A stretch of 64,000 nucleotides of DNA from Aliiroseovarius sp. S1123 (GCF_023015885.1 NZ_JALKBE010000003.1:124001-188000), one strand, 5' to 3'. Shown: positions 53,519 to 63,347, numbered from the stretch's first letter. Notes: generated by a model not told the origin, from the letters alone. Program-made: numbers and translations.

Positions 53519-55447
53519 ATGTCTGACCGACCCGAAACACCCATTCTGGACCGCGTAGCAGTCCCCGCCGACATGAAATCCTTGTCGGACCGCGAGCTTG
53601 AGCAGCTGGCCCATGAAGTCCGGGCCGAGACGATCTCGGCCGTGTCAGAAACCGGCGGGCATCTGGGCGCAGGCTTGGGCGTCGTTGAACTGACCGTGGC
53701 GCTGCATGCGGTGTTTGACGCCCCGAAGGACCGGATCGTCTGGGACGTCGGCCACCAATGCTATCCCCACAAAATCCTGACCGGACGTCGTGATCGCATC
53801 CGCACCCTGCGCTGTGAAAGTGGCTTGTCGGGCTTCACCAAACGCTCGGAAAGCCCGTTTGACCCGTTTGGCGCGGGGCATAGCTCGACCTCGATCTCAG
53901 CCGCGCTTGGGTTCTCGGTTGCCCGCGACCTTGGTGGCGCGCCGGAACATGGGATCGGCGACGCGGTTGCCGTAATCGGTGACGGATCCATGTCAGCAGG
54001 CATGGCGTTCGAAGCGATGAACAACGCAGGCCACCTGAACCGCCGCCTGTTTGTGATCCTGAACGACAATGACATGTCGATTGCCCCGCCGGTCGGTGCG
54101 CTGTCCAGCTATCTCAGCCGGCTTTATGCAGAAGAACCGTTTCAAGAGCTGAAAGCCGCCGCCAAAGGCGCGGTTAGCCTGCTGCCAAGCCCCTTCCAGG
54201 AAGGCGCACGCCGCGCCAAGGAAATGGTGAAATCCATGACCGTCGGCGGCACCCTTTTCGAGGAACTGGGCTTTTCTTACGTCGGCCCCATCGACGGGCA
54301 TGACATGGACAGCCTTCTGTCCGTCCTGCGCACCGTCCATGACCGCGCCACTGGCCCGATGCTGATCCATGTGATCACCAAAAAGGGCAAAGGCTATGCA
54401 CCCGCCGAGGCTGCGCGTGATCGCGGTCACGCCACCGCCAAGTTCGATGTGGCCAGCGGCAAGCAGCACAAAGCGCCCTCGAACGCGCCCAGCTATACCT
54501 CGGTCTTCGGGAAAGAGCTGGTCCGGCTGGCAACCGAAGATGACAAAGTCTGCGCTGTCACCGCCGCGATGCCGGACGGAACTGGGCTGAACCTGATGGC
54601 GGAACGCTATCCCTCGCGCTGTTTTGACGTAGGCATTGCCGAACAACACGGCGTGACCTTCGCCGCCGCGCTGGCCGCTGGCGGCATGAAGCCCTTCTGC
54701 GCCATGTATTCGACCTTCCTGCAACGTGGCTACGACCAAGTTGTGCATGACGTAGCCGTGCAACGCTTGCCCGTCCGCTTTGCCATCGACCGCGCCGGTC
54801 TGGTGGGCGCCGATGGGGCGACCCATGCCGGATCCTTCGACATTGCCTTCTTGGCCAACCTGCCCGACATGGTGCTGATGGCCGCCGCAGACGAGGCCGA
54901 GTTGATGCACATGATCGCCACCGCGCATTCGATCAACGACCGCCCATCCGCTTTCCGCTATCCGCGTGGCGAAGGTGTTGGCGTTGAACTGCCTGAAAAA
55001 GGCGAAGTGCTGGAAATCGGCAAAGGCCGCATGATCCGCGAAGGCTCGCGCGTGTCCATCCTGTCTTTTGGTACCCGCCTGTCGGAAGCCGAAGCCGCGG
55101 CCGAGGCTCTGACCGCTCGTGGCATCACCCCCACCGTCGCTGACGCGCGGTTTGCCAAGCCTTTGGATCGTGAATTGATCCTGACCCTGGCAGAAAACCA
55201 CGAAGCCCTGATCACCATTGAAGAAGGTGCTGTCGGTGGGTTCGGAAGCCATGTGGCGCAGCTTTTGGCCGAGGAAGGCGTGTTCGACACCGGCCTCAAG
55301 TACCGCTCGATGGTTCTGCCCGATACGTTCATCGACCACGCATCCCCCGCAAAGATGTACGAGGAAGCCAAGCTGTCCGCCAAGGACATCGAAGCCAAGG
55401 TGCTGGACGTTCTGGGTGTGGCGCAGATCGGTGAAAAGCGGGCCTAA
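53519..55447 (+). CDS. dxs: 1-Deoxy-D-xylulose-5-phosphate synthase
   Basis: Thiamine-dependent first enzyme of the MEP isoprenoid route. Evidence includes [20 protein letters not shown], the thiamine-binding [18 protein letters not shown] followed by NDND, and the transketolase-type [17 protein letters not shown] and [18 protein letters not shown]. Length of 642 residues is standard. It is the last gene of the HDAC-xseB-ispA-dxs run; ispA uses its downstream product. Its stop overlaps that of the convergent SDR gene by four bases. Confidence 0.97.
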   Translation: MSDRPETPILDRVAVPADMKSLSDRELEQLAHEVRAETISAVSETGGHLGAGLGVVELTVALHAVFDAPKDRIVWDVGHQCYPHKILTGRRDRIRTLRCESGLSGFTKRSESPFDPFGAGHSSTSISAALGFSVARDLGGAPEHGIGDAVAVIGDGSMSAGMAFEAMNNAGHLNRRLFVILNDNDMSIAPPVGALSSYLSRLYAEEPFQELKAAAKGAVSLLPSPFQEGARRAKEMVKSMTVGGTLFEELGFSYVGPIDGHDMDSLLSVLRTVHDRATGPMLIHVITKKGKGYAPAEAARDRGHATAKFDVASGKQHKAPSNAPSYTSVFGKELVRLATEDDKVCAVTAAMPDGTGLNLMAERYPSRCFDVGIAEQHGVTFAAALAAGGMKPFCAMYSTFLQRGYDQVVHDVAVQRLPVRFAIDRAGLVGADGATHAGSFDIAFLANLPDMVLMAAADEAELMHMIATAHSINDRPSAFRYPRGEGVGVELPEKGEVLEIGKGRMIREGSRVSILSFGTRLSEAEAAAEALTARGITPTVADARFAKPLDRELILTLAENHEALITIEEGAVGGFGSHVAQLLAEEGVFDTGLKYRSMVLPDTFIDHASPAKMYEEAKLSAKDIEAKVLDVLGVAQIGEKRA

Positions 55448-56277
55448 CCCTCGGCTTTTAGCAGTGCTTTCAGCCCGTCCTGATAGGTCGGATAGCGCAG
55501 CCTGACCCCCAGCTCTTCCCTGATCCGATCGTTCCGAACACGCTTCGATTCCGCATAAAAGCTGCGCGCCATCGGGGTCATCTCGGCGGTCTCGAAATCT
55601 ATCGCGGGGGGCACAGGCAAGCCCAGAAGCTCGGCCGCATAAGCCAGCACATCCTCGGGCGGGGCGGCGTTGTCGTCGCAAAGGTTATAGATCCGCCCCG
55701 GATTGGGCTGCGCGATCGAGGCCGCCAACACCTGCGCGATATCGGCGACATGGATGCGTGAAAACACCTGATCTTTCTTGATGATCCGCCGCGCAGTCCC
55801 CTTGCGCACCTTGGAAAACGGACCGCGCCCGGGGCCATAGATCCCAGCCAGTCGGAAGATATGCAGGGGCAGCCCCGCCTCCGCGGCCAGCGCCTGCCAG
55901 TCCGCTTCGGCTTGCACACGCAGTTTGCCCCGCCGCGTGGACGGCGCAAGCGGCGTATCTTCGTCGACCCAACCCCCTTGATGATCGCCATAGACCCCGG
56001 TGGTCGACAGGTATCCGACCCATTCAAGCTGCGGGGCGAGGGCTACGATTTCGTCTCTAACCCGGCGCAAAACGGGGTCGCCGTCCCCATCTGGCCCGGC
56101 CGAGATCAGAAGATGCGTCGCCTGAGATAGCGCATGCGAAATGTCGCCCCCCGGCCACCTGATCACATCCGGCCCCGCCTCGCGCGAGGTGCCGATCACG
56201 GTGAAATCGCCGGGTAGTTCTGCCGCCAATGCGCGCGCCGAATAGCCGTATCCGAATACAAACAGTGTCTTTTTCAT
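55444..56277 (-). CDS. NAD-binding SDR-type protein (YeeZ-like)
   Basis: Short extended SDR-like protein of 277 residues. It has a glycine-rich turn [17 protein letters not shown] at the N-terminus and a [16 protein letters not shown] segment near residue 95, and [20 protein letters not shown] in the C-terminal half. It is most like the E. coli YeeZ group of epimerase-fold proteins of unclear activity. The canonical Tyr-xxx-Lys is not obvious. It converges with dxs and is divergent from ade across 97 bp. Confidence 0.78.
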   Translation of the reverse strand: MKKTLFVFGYGYSARALAAELPGDFTVIGTSREAGPDVIRWPGGDISHALSQATHLLISAGPDGDGDPVLRRVRDEIVALAPQLEWVGYLSTTGVYGDHQGGWVDEDTPLAPSTRRGKLRVQAEADWQALAAEAGLPLHIFRLAGIYGPGRGPFSKVRKGTARRIIKKDQVFSRIHVADIAQVLAASIAQPNPGRIYNLCDDNAAPPEDVLAYAAELLGLPVPPAIDFETAEMTPMARSFYAESKRVRNDRIREELGVRLRYPTYQDGLKALLKAEG

Positions 56278-56374
56278 GCGCGCAGTATCGCCGCCCGCGC
56301 ACGATTTGAAAGCGCAAAATCACCGGCCCCGGATAGGGGGTTGCGCTAACAGAGGATTTCGGAACAATTGATCC

Positions 56375-58177
56375 ATGGAAAGACCAATTCTTAAATCATG
56401 GCCCGAAAGTGCGACGCGATTGATTGCCGTCGCCGCAGGGCGCGAAGCAGCAGACACCGTAATTCAAGGCGGCCGCGTGGTGAATGTTCACACGCGCGAG
56501 GTTCTGGACTGGCACGTCGCGATGGCCGATGGGCGCTTTGCCTATGTCGGCCCAGACGCAAGCCATTGTATCGGACCGGATACACAGGTGATCGACGCAG
56601 GCGGGCAGTATCTAATCCCCGGCCTTTGTGACGGGCATATGCATATCGAAAGCGGGATGCTGACCCCAGCCGAATTCGCCCGCGCCGTCATCCCCCACGG
56701 CACCACCACAATGTTCACCGACCCGCATGAGATCGCGAATGTGCTGGGGTTGGAAGGTGTACGCTTGATGCATGATGAGGCTCTAATCCAGCCTGTGAAC
56801 ATCTATACACAGATGCCGTCCTGCGCGCCGTCCGCGCCGGGGCTTGAAACAACAGGCTTTGAAATCACCCCCGAGGACGTGGCCGAGGCGATGACGTGGC
56901 CCGGCATCATCGGGCTGGGCGAGATGATGAACTTCCCCGGTGTGATCAACGGCGACCCCAAGATGCTGGCGGAAATGGCTGCAACACAGAACGCGGGCAA
57001 AACCATCGGCGGGCACTATGCCAGCCCCGATCTTGGCCCGAATTTCCACGCCTATGCGGCGGGCGGTCCTGCGGATGATCACGAGGGCACCTGCGAGGCC
57101 GACGCGATTGCCCGTGTCCGTCAGGGGATGCGCTCGATGATGCGGCTGGGCTCGGCCTGGTTTGACGTGGAAAAACAGATCACCGCCGTGACCGAAAAGG
57201 GTCTGGACCCGCGCAATTTCATCATTTGCACCGACGATTGCCACTCGGGCACGCTGGTCGAGGAAGGCCACGTGAACCGCGCCCTGCGCTATGCGATTAG
57301 CTATGGCTGTGATCCTTTGATTGCGCTCCAAATGGCGACGATTAATACGGCAACGCATTTCGGGTTAGAGCGCGAAATAGGCTCTATTACACCCGGAAGA
57401 CGTGCTGATGTGATCTTTACCAACGACCTGACCACCCTGCCGGTCAACCGCGTTTTCGCCCGTGGCGTCAGCGTCGCCGAAGGCGGTAAGATCACCGTCG
57501 ACTGCCCGCATCTGGACTGGCCAGATCATGCGAAGGCCACGATGCATATGGGCAAAACAATCGTGCCGGATGACTTCATCGTTGAAGCGCCTGCAGGGGC
57601 GAACTCCGTCACTGCGAAAGTCATCGGCATTGTCGAAAACCAGGCACCCACAAAGGCTCTAACACGGGATCTTTCGGTGTCTGACGGCATCGTGCAGACC
57701 GATGAAGCACAAGATGTTGCGCAGGTGGCCTTGGTCGAACGCCACAAAGGCACCGGCGGCGTGATCAATGGGTTCGTGAACGGGTTCGGGTACACGGGCC
57801 AGATGGCCATGGCATCGACCGTGGCGCATGACAGCCACCATATGATCGTGGTCGGAACGTCCCGTGACGACATGGCGCTGGCCGCCAACCGTCTGGCCGA
57901 AGTCGGTGGTGGTATGTGTGTCTATCAAGGCGGAAAAGAGCTGGCTTTGGTCGAATTGCCCGTCGCGGGTCTGATGTCCGACGCCCCCGCAACCGAGGTC
58001 GCCGAGAAGGCAAAAAGCATCATTGACGCCATGGAGACCTGTGGCTGCACCTTGAATAATGCCTCGATCCAACACAGCTTCTTGGCCTTGGTTGTCATCC
58101 CCGCGTTACGGATCTCTGATTTAGGATTGGTGGATGTGACGAAATTCGAACTGACCGATTTGTTGAAGGAAAATTAA
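56375..58177 (+). CDS. ade: Adenine deaminase
   Basis: Metal-dependent amidohydrolase converting adenine to hypoxanthine and ammonia. The metal-binding segment is LCDGHMHIESGML with the His-x-His pair, followed by PHGTTTMFTDPHEIANVLGL. CTDDCHSGTLVEEGHVNRAL and the C-terminal substrate-side domain (NGFVNGFGYTGQMAMASTVA) are characteristic. Length is 600 residues, standard for Ade. The ATG has only a weak ribosome site. The stop and the amn ATG share one base (TAATG), so the two are tightly coupled, making AMP-to-hypoxanthine salvage in one transcript. Confidence 0.92.
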   Translation: MERPILKSWPESATRLIAVAAGREAADTVIQGGRVVNVHTREVLDWHVAMADGRFAYVGPDASHCIGPDTQVIDAGGQYLIPGLCDGHMHIESGMLTPAEFARAVIPHGTTTMFTDPHEIANVLGLEGVRLMHDEALIQPVNIYTQMPSCAPSAPGLETTGFEITPEDVAEAMTWPGIIGLGEMMNFPGVINGDPKMLAEMAATQNAGKTIGGHYASPDLGPNFHAYAAGGPADDHEGTCEADAIARVRQGMRSMMRLGSAWFDVEKQITAVTEKGLDPRNFIICTDDCHSGTLVEEGHVNRALRYAISYGCDPLIALQMATINTATHFGLEREIGSITPGRRADVIFTNDLTTLPVNRVFARGVSVAEGGKITVDCPHLDWPDHAKATMHMGKTIVPDDFIVEAPAGANSVTAKVIGIVENQAPTKALTRDLSVSDGIVQTDEAQDVAQVALVERHKGTGGVINGFVNGFGYTGQMAMASTVAHDSHHMIVVGTSRDDMALAANRLAEVGGGMCVYQGGKELALVELPVAGLMSDAPATEVAEKAKSIIDAMETCGCTLNNASIQHSFLALVVIPALRISDLGLVDVTKFELTDLLKEN

Positions 58178-59661
58178 TGACCCCCAGCGCACCCTCTATC
58201 CCCGTGGTCAGCCCCGGTGGCGGCGCCTATCAGGTGTTTACCGACCCAAAAGCCGCGGTGGACGAGCTGAAATCGCTTTATGAAAAGGCCTGCGACTTTC
58301 TGTGTGAAACGTTTGAACAGAACGCCAGCGGCGCGCAGCCGCCCAGCCGCTTTCGCGCCTTTTACCCCGAGATCCGCCTGACCACGACCAGCCACGCGCA
58401 GAAGGACAGCCGTCTTAGTTTTGGCCACGTCTCGGCCCCCGGTACCTATGCCAGCACAATCACCCGCCCGGACCTGTTCGAGAACTATCTAGAGCAGCAA
58501 ATCGCGCTTTTAATGCAGAACCACGGCGTCCCGGTGCAGATTGGCTATTCGACCACCCCGATCCCCGTGCATTTCGCTGTTTCGCGTAATCCGGACATCA
58601 CCGTTCCGCAGGAAGGCGCAATGACCTATCCGCTGCGCGATGTGTTTGACGTGCCGGATCTGTCGACCACGAATGATGACATTGTGAATGGTGTGGCTGA
58701 GCTGGATGATAGCGGCGCGGCCCCCTTGGCCCCGTTCACGGCGCAACGTGTGGACTATTCCCTTGCGCGCCTGTCGCACTACACCGCGACCACGCCCGAG
58801 GATTTCCAGAACCACGTTCTGTTCACCAACTATCAGTTCTATGTCGAGGAATTCGAGGCCTATGCCCGCCAGATGCTGGCCGACCCCGACAGCGGCTATG
58901 ATGCCTTTGTCGGTCCGGGCTATCACCGGATTACCTCTGCTGACGAAGAGCTGCCAACCCCGGCGAAGCTGCCGCAAATGCCCAGCTATCACCTGAAGCG
59001 CCCGGACGGCTCGGGCATCACGCTGGTCAACATCGGCGTCGGCCCCTCGAATGCGAAAACTGCAACGGACCATATCGCGGTTCTGCGCCCGCATGCATGG
59101 TTGATGGTTGGGCACTGTGCTGGCCTGCGCAACAGCCAGCGTCTTGGCGACTTCGTTCTGGCCCACGCCTATTTGCGTGAAGACAAGGTGCTGGACGACG
59201 ATCTGCCGATCTGGGTGCCGATCCCGCCGCTGGCGGAAATCCAGATCGCCTTGGAAAAGGCCGTGGCGAAGATCACCGAATACGAAGGCTATGACCTGAA
59301 GCGCATCATGCGAACCGGCACCGTCGCGACGCTTGATAACCGCAACTGGGAACTGCGCGACCAACGTGGCCCTGTTCAGCGCCTATCGCAATCCCGCGCC
59401 ATTGCGCTGGATATGGAAAGCGCCACCATCGCCGCGAACGGTTTCCGCTTCCGGGTGCCCTATGGCACGCTACTATGTGTGTCCGACAAGCCCCTGCACG
59501 GAGAGCTGAAACTGCCCGGTATGGCGTCCGATTTCTATAAGACACAAGTTGCGCGCCATTTGCAGATTGGCATCCACGCGATGGAGACCCTGCGCGACAT
59601 GCCGATCGAGCGTATCCACAGCCGGAAACTGCGCAGCTTCGAAGAAACGGCTTTCCTCTGA
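58177..59661 (+). CDS. amn: AMP nucleosidase
   Basis: Hydrolyses AMP to adenine and ribose 5-phosphate. The 494-residue length matches E. coli Amn (about 484). The C-terminal nucleoside phosphorylase-like domain carries LMVGHCAGLRNSQRLGDFVL and LDMESATIAANGFRFRVPYG, then TLLCVSDKPLHGELKLPGM. The N-terminal regulatory domain precedes it. It is coupled to ade. The 186 bp after its stop hold the HU promoter. Confidence 0.93.
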   Translation: MTPSAPSIPVVSPGGGAYQVFTDPKAAVDELKSLYEKACDFLCETFEQNASGAQPPSRFRAFYPEIRLTTTSHAQKDSRLSFGHVSAPGTYASTITRPDLFENYLEQQIALLMQNHGVPVQIGYSTTPIPVHFAVSRNPDITVPQEGAMTYPLRDVFDVPDLSTTNDDIVNGVAELDDSGAAPLAPFTAQRVDYSLARLSHYTATTPEDFQNHVLFTNYQFYVEEFEAYARQMLADPDSGYDAFVGPGYHRITSADEELPTPAKLPQMPSYHLKRPDGSGITLVNIGVGPSNAKTATDHIAVLRPHAWLMVGHCAGLRNSQRLGDFVLAHAYLREDKVLDDDLPIWVPIPPLAEIQIALEKAVAKITEYEGYDLKRIMRTGTVATLDNRNWELRDQRGPVQRLSQSRAIALDMESATIAANGFRFRVPYGTLLCVSDKPLHGELKLPGMASDFYKTQVARHLQIGIHAMETLRDMPIERIHSRKLRSFEETAFL

Positions 59662-59740
59662 ATCGCGGACAAATAGCCCTAAGAGGGTGAATTCAAACCT
59701 GACCCTGGGGAAGGCATGCCATTTTTTGGCGAAAAAGCGC

Positions 59741-59759
59741 TATTTCCTAGGAAAATAGG
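59741..59759. promoter_or_regulatory. Near-perfect palindrome upstream of HU
   Basis: CTATTTCCTAGGAAAATAG is a palindrome apart from one bulged base and lies about 90-107 bases before the HU start. It is a possible operator or supercoil-sensitive site in the HU promoter region. Confidence 0.35.
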
Positions 59760-59847
59760 GGTAACTAACGATTGTGTCGCCCTGCTACATACAGTTAAAT
59801 GCCCGCAATGAAGCCCAAGAAATGGGCAATTGTGAGGAGTGTTATAC

Positions 59848-60135
59848 ATGTCGAAACCGATGACCAAGACCCAACTTGTTGCCGCTCTGGCTGAAGAAAT
59901 GGGTTCGGACAAGAAGTCCGCTGCAGGTGCCCTGGAAGGTATCATCAACATCATCACCCGCGAAGTTTCGGGCGGTGGCGCTGTGACCCTGCCCGGCGTT
60001 GGCAAAATCTATTGCCGCGAGCGTCCGGCACGCATGGTGCGCAACCCCGCCACCGGCGAGCAGATCCAGAAAGAAGCCGACAAGGTCGTCAAGATGACCA
60101 TCGCCAAAGCGCTGAAAGACAGCGTAAACGGCTGA
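59848..60135 (+). CDS. HU-family nucleoid protein
   Basis: A 95-residue HU/IHF-type architectural protein. It opens KPMTKTQLVAALAEEMGSDK and has the long arm with CRERPARMVRNPATGEQIQK and the C-terminal KMTIAKALKDSVNG. The Arm proline in RNPATG intercalates DNA in relatives. The start at 59848 has GAGGAG eight bases upstream; a frame from 59839 would need TTG. It has its own terminator. Confidence 0.93.
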   Translation: MSKPMTKTQLVAALAEEMGSDKKSAAGALEGIINIITREVSGGGAVTLPGVGKIYCRERPARMVRNPATGEQIQKEADKVVKMTIAKALKDSVNG

Positions 60136-60177
60136 TCTGGTCACAAGGGGCCTTGCCCCGCTGCCAGAATTCGGAAA

Positions 60178-60203
60178 GGGTCGCCAAATTGGCGGCCCTT
60201 TTT
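60178..60203 (+). terminator. Rho-independent terminator after HU
   Basis: GGGTCGCCAA pairs with TTGGCGGCCC (one wobble pair) to form a strong short-loop hairpin, followed by TTTTT. It lies 42 bp after the HU stop and directly before the palindromic element. Confidence 0.85.
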
Positions 60204-60206
60204 CAT

Positions 60207-60320
60207 TAAAGCGTTTCGAGATCAACTTGAGGCACAAGTTGGTCGCGAAACGCCCGCGACACAACAATCTTGCACTGCGTTTCGGTTTTCGCCGTGTCAG
60301 ACAAAAACCGAAACGCTTTA
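60207..60320. repeat. 114-bp element with 12-bp terminal inverted repeats and nested palindromes
   Basis: The outer ends TAAAGCGTTTCG (60207-60218) and CGAAACGCTTTA (60309-60320) are a perfect 12-bp inverted repeat. Inside, GCGTTTCG and CGAAACGC recur to form two hairpins: one at 60211-60253 with an inner CAACTTG/CAAGTTG stem, and one at 60277-60316 with a 13-bp stem. No long frame or T tract is present. It resembles a MITE or intergenic palindromic repeat and ends at the AGGAG of the exporter gene. Confidence 0.7.
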
Positions 60321-60329
60321 GGAGACGAC

Positions 60330-61205
60330 ATGGATCTGCGCGCAATTTTCATGGGGCTGGCGTTCGCCCTGATGTGGAGCTCGGCCTTCACCTCGGCCCG
60401 GATCATCGTCTCGGACGCGCCGCCGCTGTATTCCCTGTCTTTGCGCTTCCTGATCTCGGGTCTTTTGGGCGTCATCATTGCACGTGCCTTGGGGCAAAGT
60501 TGGCAACTGACACGGAACCAGTGGCGGGCCGTGATCATCTTCGGGTTTTGCCAAAATGCGCTGTATTTGGGTCTAAACTTCGTCGCCATGCAGTGGGTTG
60601 AAGCGGGGCTTGCCTCGATCATCGCGTCGACCATGCCGCTGATGGTTGCCTTCGCAGGGTGGAGCCTGTTGGGCGACCGCCTGCGTCCGATGGCGGTGGC
60701 AGGGCTGTTTGCCGGCGTTGTCGGCGTGGCGCTGATCATGGGATCTCGGCTATCGGGTGGCGTGGACATCACCGGCGTCATTCTGTGCTTCATCGCAGCG
60801 GCCGCGCTGACCGCCGCCACCTTGTCGGTGCGCACCGCATCCTCGGGCGGCAACCTGATGATGATCGTCGGTCTGCAAATGTTCGTCGGGTCCGGTGCCC
60901 TGTTCATCGCGGCGCTGTTTTTAGAAAGCCCGGCCTTCACGCCCAGCCTGCGCCTTGGGATAGCTTTTACCTATACCGTGCTGGTGCCCGGGCTTATGGC
61001 CACATGGATCTGGTTCGCCCTTGTCGGACGCATCGGCGCGGTCAAAGCCGCCACCTTCCACTTCCTGAACCCGTTTTTCGGCGTTGCCATCGCGTGGCTT
61101 TTGCTAGGCGAAGCGCTGAGCATGGTCGACTTCATCGGCGTCGCCATCATCACCGTCGGCATCCTTGCCGTGCAGCTTTCGAAACAAAACCCCACAGCAA
61201 CGTGA
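60330..61205 (+). CDS. EamA-family transporter (drug/metabolite exporter)
   Basis: About ten membrane spans in two EamA repeats, 291 residues. The N-terminal FMGLAFALMWSSAFTSARII and LSLRFLISG are typical, as are QWVEAGLASIIASTMPLMVA and KAATFHFLNPFFGVAIAWLL, then LGEALS. Substrate is unknown. The start at 60330 follows AGGAGA at the end of the palindromic element; the frame from 60270 has no conservation. It is distinct from the RarD-type protein at 10002. Confidence 0.87.
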   Translation: MDLRAIFMGLAFALMWSSAFTSARIIVSDAPPLYSLSLRFLISGLLGVIIARALGQSWQLTRNQWRAVIIFGFCQNALYLGLNFVAMQWVEAGLASIIASTMPLMVAFAGWSLLGDRLRPMAVAGLFAGVVGVALIMGSRLSGGVDITGVILCFIAAAALTAATLSVRTASSGGNLMMIVGLQMFVGSGALFIAALFLESPAFTPSLRLGIAFTYTVLVPGLMATWIWFALVGRIGAVKAATFHFLNPFFGVAIAWLLLGEALSMVDFIGVAIITVGILAVQLSKQNPTAT

Positions 61206-61262
61206 AGCCGCTTGCCCGCTTCGTGAGATGACTTTCGCGGCAATTTCCAACACATTCCAAGC

Positions 61263-61976
61263 ATGGAACTTGTCTTTGGATACCTTGCCGGGCTTCTGAC
61301 CCTGATCAACCCCTGCGTCTTGCCGGTGCTGCCCATCGTGTTGGCCACCGCATTGCAGGCCAGCCGCTTTGGCCCCTTGGCGGTCGCAGCGGGGATGAGT
61401 GTATCTTTCGTCACGCTTGGCCTTCTGGTCACGGTGCTGGGCTATACGATCGGCCTGACCGAGGACATGGTCGCGCGCGCAGGCGCAATCTTGATGGTGG
61501 GCTTTGGCCTGATTCTGATGACCCCCGTCCTGTCAGAACGCTTTGCCATCGCCACCGCCGGCGTCTCATCCCACGCGGACACAACGCTGGATGACGTGAA
61601 CCGGGGCGGCTTGTCCGGTCAGTTCCTTGGCGGCATATTGCTTGGCGCGGTCTGGAGCCCCTGTATCGGCCCCACGTTGGGCGGCGCGATCTCGCTGGCG
61701 TCACAAGGCAAGTCGATCCCTTGGGCGGCCGCCATCATGGTGACCTTTGCCCTGGGCGTGTCCACAATCATCATCGTTTTAGGCTATGGCGCGCGTTCCG
61801 CAATCATGCGCAGACAGGCTCTCATGCGGCGGATTGCGCAGAAATCCCGCCCGATCATGGGCGTGATCTTTGTCGCCGTCGGCACCGCCATTTTATTCCG
61901 CTTTCACCACACGCTCGAAGCCTGGGCCGTGCAAATCCTGCCTGCATGGCTGAATGACTTCTCTGTATCCCTCTGA
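61263..61976 (+). CDS. ccdA: CcdA/DsbD-like thiol-disulfide membrane protein
   Basis: Membrane electron carrier of 237 residues with six predicted spans. It carries the two redox cysteines in TLINPCVLPVLPIVLAT and WSPCIGPTLGGA, the CcdA pattern. It moves reducing power from cytoplasmic thioredoxin to periplasmic partners, as in cytochrome c maturation and thioredoxin-like proteins. A thioredoxin-fold gene lies 12 bp downstream. No ribosome site is obvious at the ATG. Confidence 0.88.
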   Translation: MELVFGYLAGLLTLINPCVLPVLPIVLATALQASRFGPLAVAAGMSVSFVTLGLLVTVLGYTIGLTEDMVARAGAILMVGFGLILMTPVLSERFAIATAGVSSHADTTLDDVNRGGLSGQFLGGILLGAVWSPCIGPTLGGAISLASQGKSIPWAAAIMVTFALGVSTIIIVLGYGARSAIMRRQALMRRIAQKSRPIMGVIFVAVGTAILFRFHHTLEAWAVQILPAWLNDFSVSL

Positions 61977-61988
61977 AAGGAGACCACC

Positions 61989-62399
61989 ATGAATCGCCGA
62001 GACTTCATCTCTCTCACCGCTGCCGTATCTCTTGTCCCCGCCTTGGCCCGCGCCGGTGCCATGGACTATTCCCGCGGCCTTGTCGAACAGGCGCTGGCAA
62101 ACGGCGAAACCGTGTTTCTGGACTTCAAAGCCAGCTGGTGCTCGACCTGCGCGGCGCAGGGACGCGTGATCAAAGCCCTGAAGGCCGAGAACCCCGCCTA
62201 TGACGAGGCGATTACCTTTATCGACGTCGATTGGGACAAGTATGGAAAGTCGAAACTGTCCCGATCCCTGCGCATCCCGCGCCGCTCTACCTTGGTTGTC
62301 CTGAAAGGCGAGGAAGAACTAGGGCGCATCGTGGCGGGCACCAGCAAAGCCGATATCAAGGCCCTGATGGACACGGCGCTGACGGCTGCGACCGCCTGA
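61989..62399 (+). CDS. Exported thioredoxin-family protein (Tat-type signal)
   Basis: A 136-residue thioredoxin-fold protein. The N-terminus MNRRDFISLTAAVSLVPALA is a twin-arginine-type signal (NRRDF, then a hydrophobic core, ending ARA). The redox motif is FKASWCSTCAAQGRVIKALK with C-S-T-C. Position after ccdA, with an AGGAG ribosome site in the intergenic bases, suggests it receives electrons from CcdA in the periplasm. It lacks the insert of CcmG. Confidence 0.83.
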   Translation: MNRRDFISLTAAVSLVPALARAGAMDYSRGLVEQALANGETVFLDFKASWCSTCAAQGRVIKALKAENPAYDEAITFIDVDWDKYGKSKLSRSLRIPRRSTLVVLKGEEELGRIVAGTSKADIKALMDTALTAATA

Positions 62400-62414
62400 T
62401 TGGGCGTTCCTGCC

Positions 62415-63347
62415 TTAGATTAATAGGCTAAGAAATAGGGTCAGCGTTATGAAGGCCCCAACGGTAGTGCCCAGCAGCGCGAGGGAAGCAACGCCCTCGC
62501 GTCCGTGCTCCATCGCAAAAACAGTGTAGATGGTGAAGATCGGCATGGCGGCAGAGAGGATCACCGCCGATTGTAGTTCGGGCGATAGACCAGCACCCAG
62601 CACAAGCAGTGCCACGAAGACCATCGCCGGATGCAGGAATAGCTTGCCCAAGGTGATCTGCATGGCCAGCGCCCGGTTGCCGATCAGCGGCAAGCCAACC
62701 AAGCTTCCGCCAATTACGAAAAGCGCCAGCGCCGAGGCTGAAGCCGCCAGCATTCCGAACAGCCGCAGGGCCGGTTCGGGCAAGGTTAGACCCGAAATTG
62801 ACACCACAAGCCCGGCTGCAAGAGCGACGACCATGGGCCGTTTCAGCACGCTTAGGATTACACTACGCATCTTGGCGGCAGGGCTTTCGTGCGGTCCCTC
62901 GCGCCCCATCTCCATGATGGCCAGCGCGATGGGGATCAACACAAAGTTCTCCACCAGCATGTTCATCGCCAGAATTGACCCGGCCAAGTCGGGAAACGCC
63001 AACAGCATGACCGGATAACCTACGAATCCCGTGTTCGGGCAGGTCGTCCCCATCACCGCCACGCCGCGACGCGAGGCATCGACGCCGGTAACACGAAACC
63101 ACCCCCAAGCCAGCGCAATAGTTGCGAGGCCCCCAGCCATGAACACTGACATGTAGGCGAGGTTGAACACCTCGGCGACCGACCGAGTCGCCACCGCATG
63201 AAACAACAACGCGGGCAGCGCGATGTTCATCACGTAGCCGCCAAGCACGCGCATATCGGCAGGTTTGAACCAGCCGCCGCGCGTGGTCGCATAGCCCAGC
63301 GCAATGGCGGCATAGATTGGAAAGGTGATGGCGAGGATCGCCAGCAT
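62415..63347 (-). CDS. AEC-family (auxin efflux carrier-like) transporter
   Basis: A 310-residue protein with about ten spans. It has YAAIALGYATTRGGWFKPAD near the start and MGTTCPNTGFVGYPVMLLAF in the middle, a conserved pattern of the AEC superfamily. Substrates in bacteria include malonate or other organic acids; undefined here. The ATG overlaps the aroC stop by one base (TGATG), so it is probably coupled to aroC. Confidence 0.85.
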   Translation of the reverse strand: MLAILAITFPIYAAIALGYATTRGGWFKPADMRVLGGYVMNIALPALLFHAVATRSVAEVFNLAYMSVFMAGGLATIALAWGWFRVTGVDASRRGVAVMGTTCPNTGFVGYPVMLLAFPDLAGSILAMNMLVENFVLIPIALAIMEMGREGPHESPAAKMRSVILSVLKRPMVVALAAGLVVSISGLTLPEPALRLFGMLAASASALALFVIGGSLVGLPLIGNRALAMQITLGKLFLHPAMVFVALLVLGAGLSPELQSAVILSAAMPIFTIYTVFAMEHGREGVASLALLGTTVGAFITLTLFLSLLI

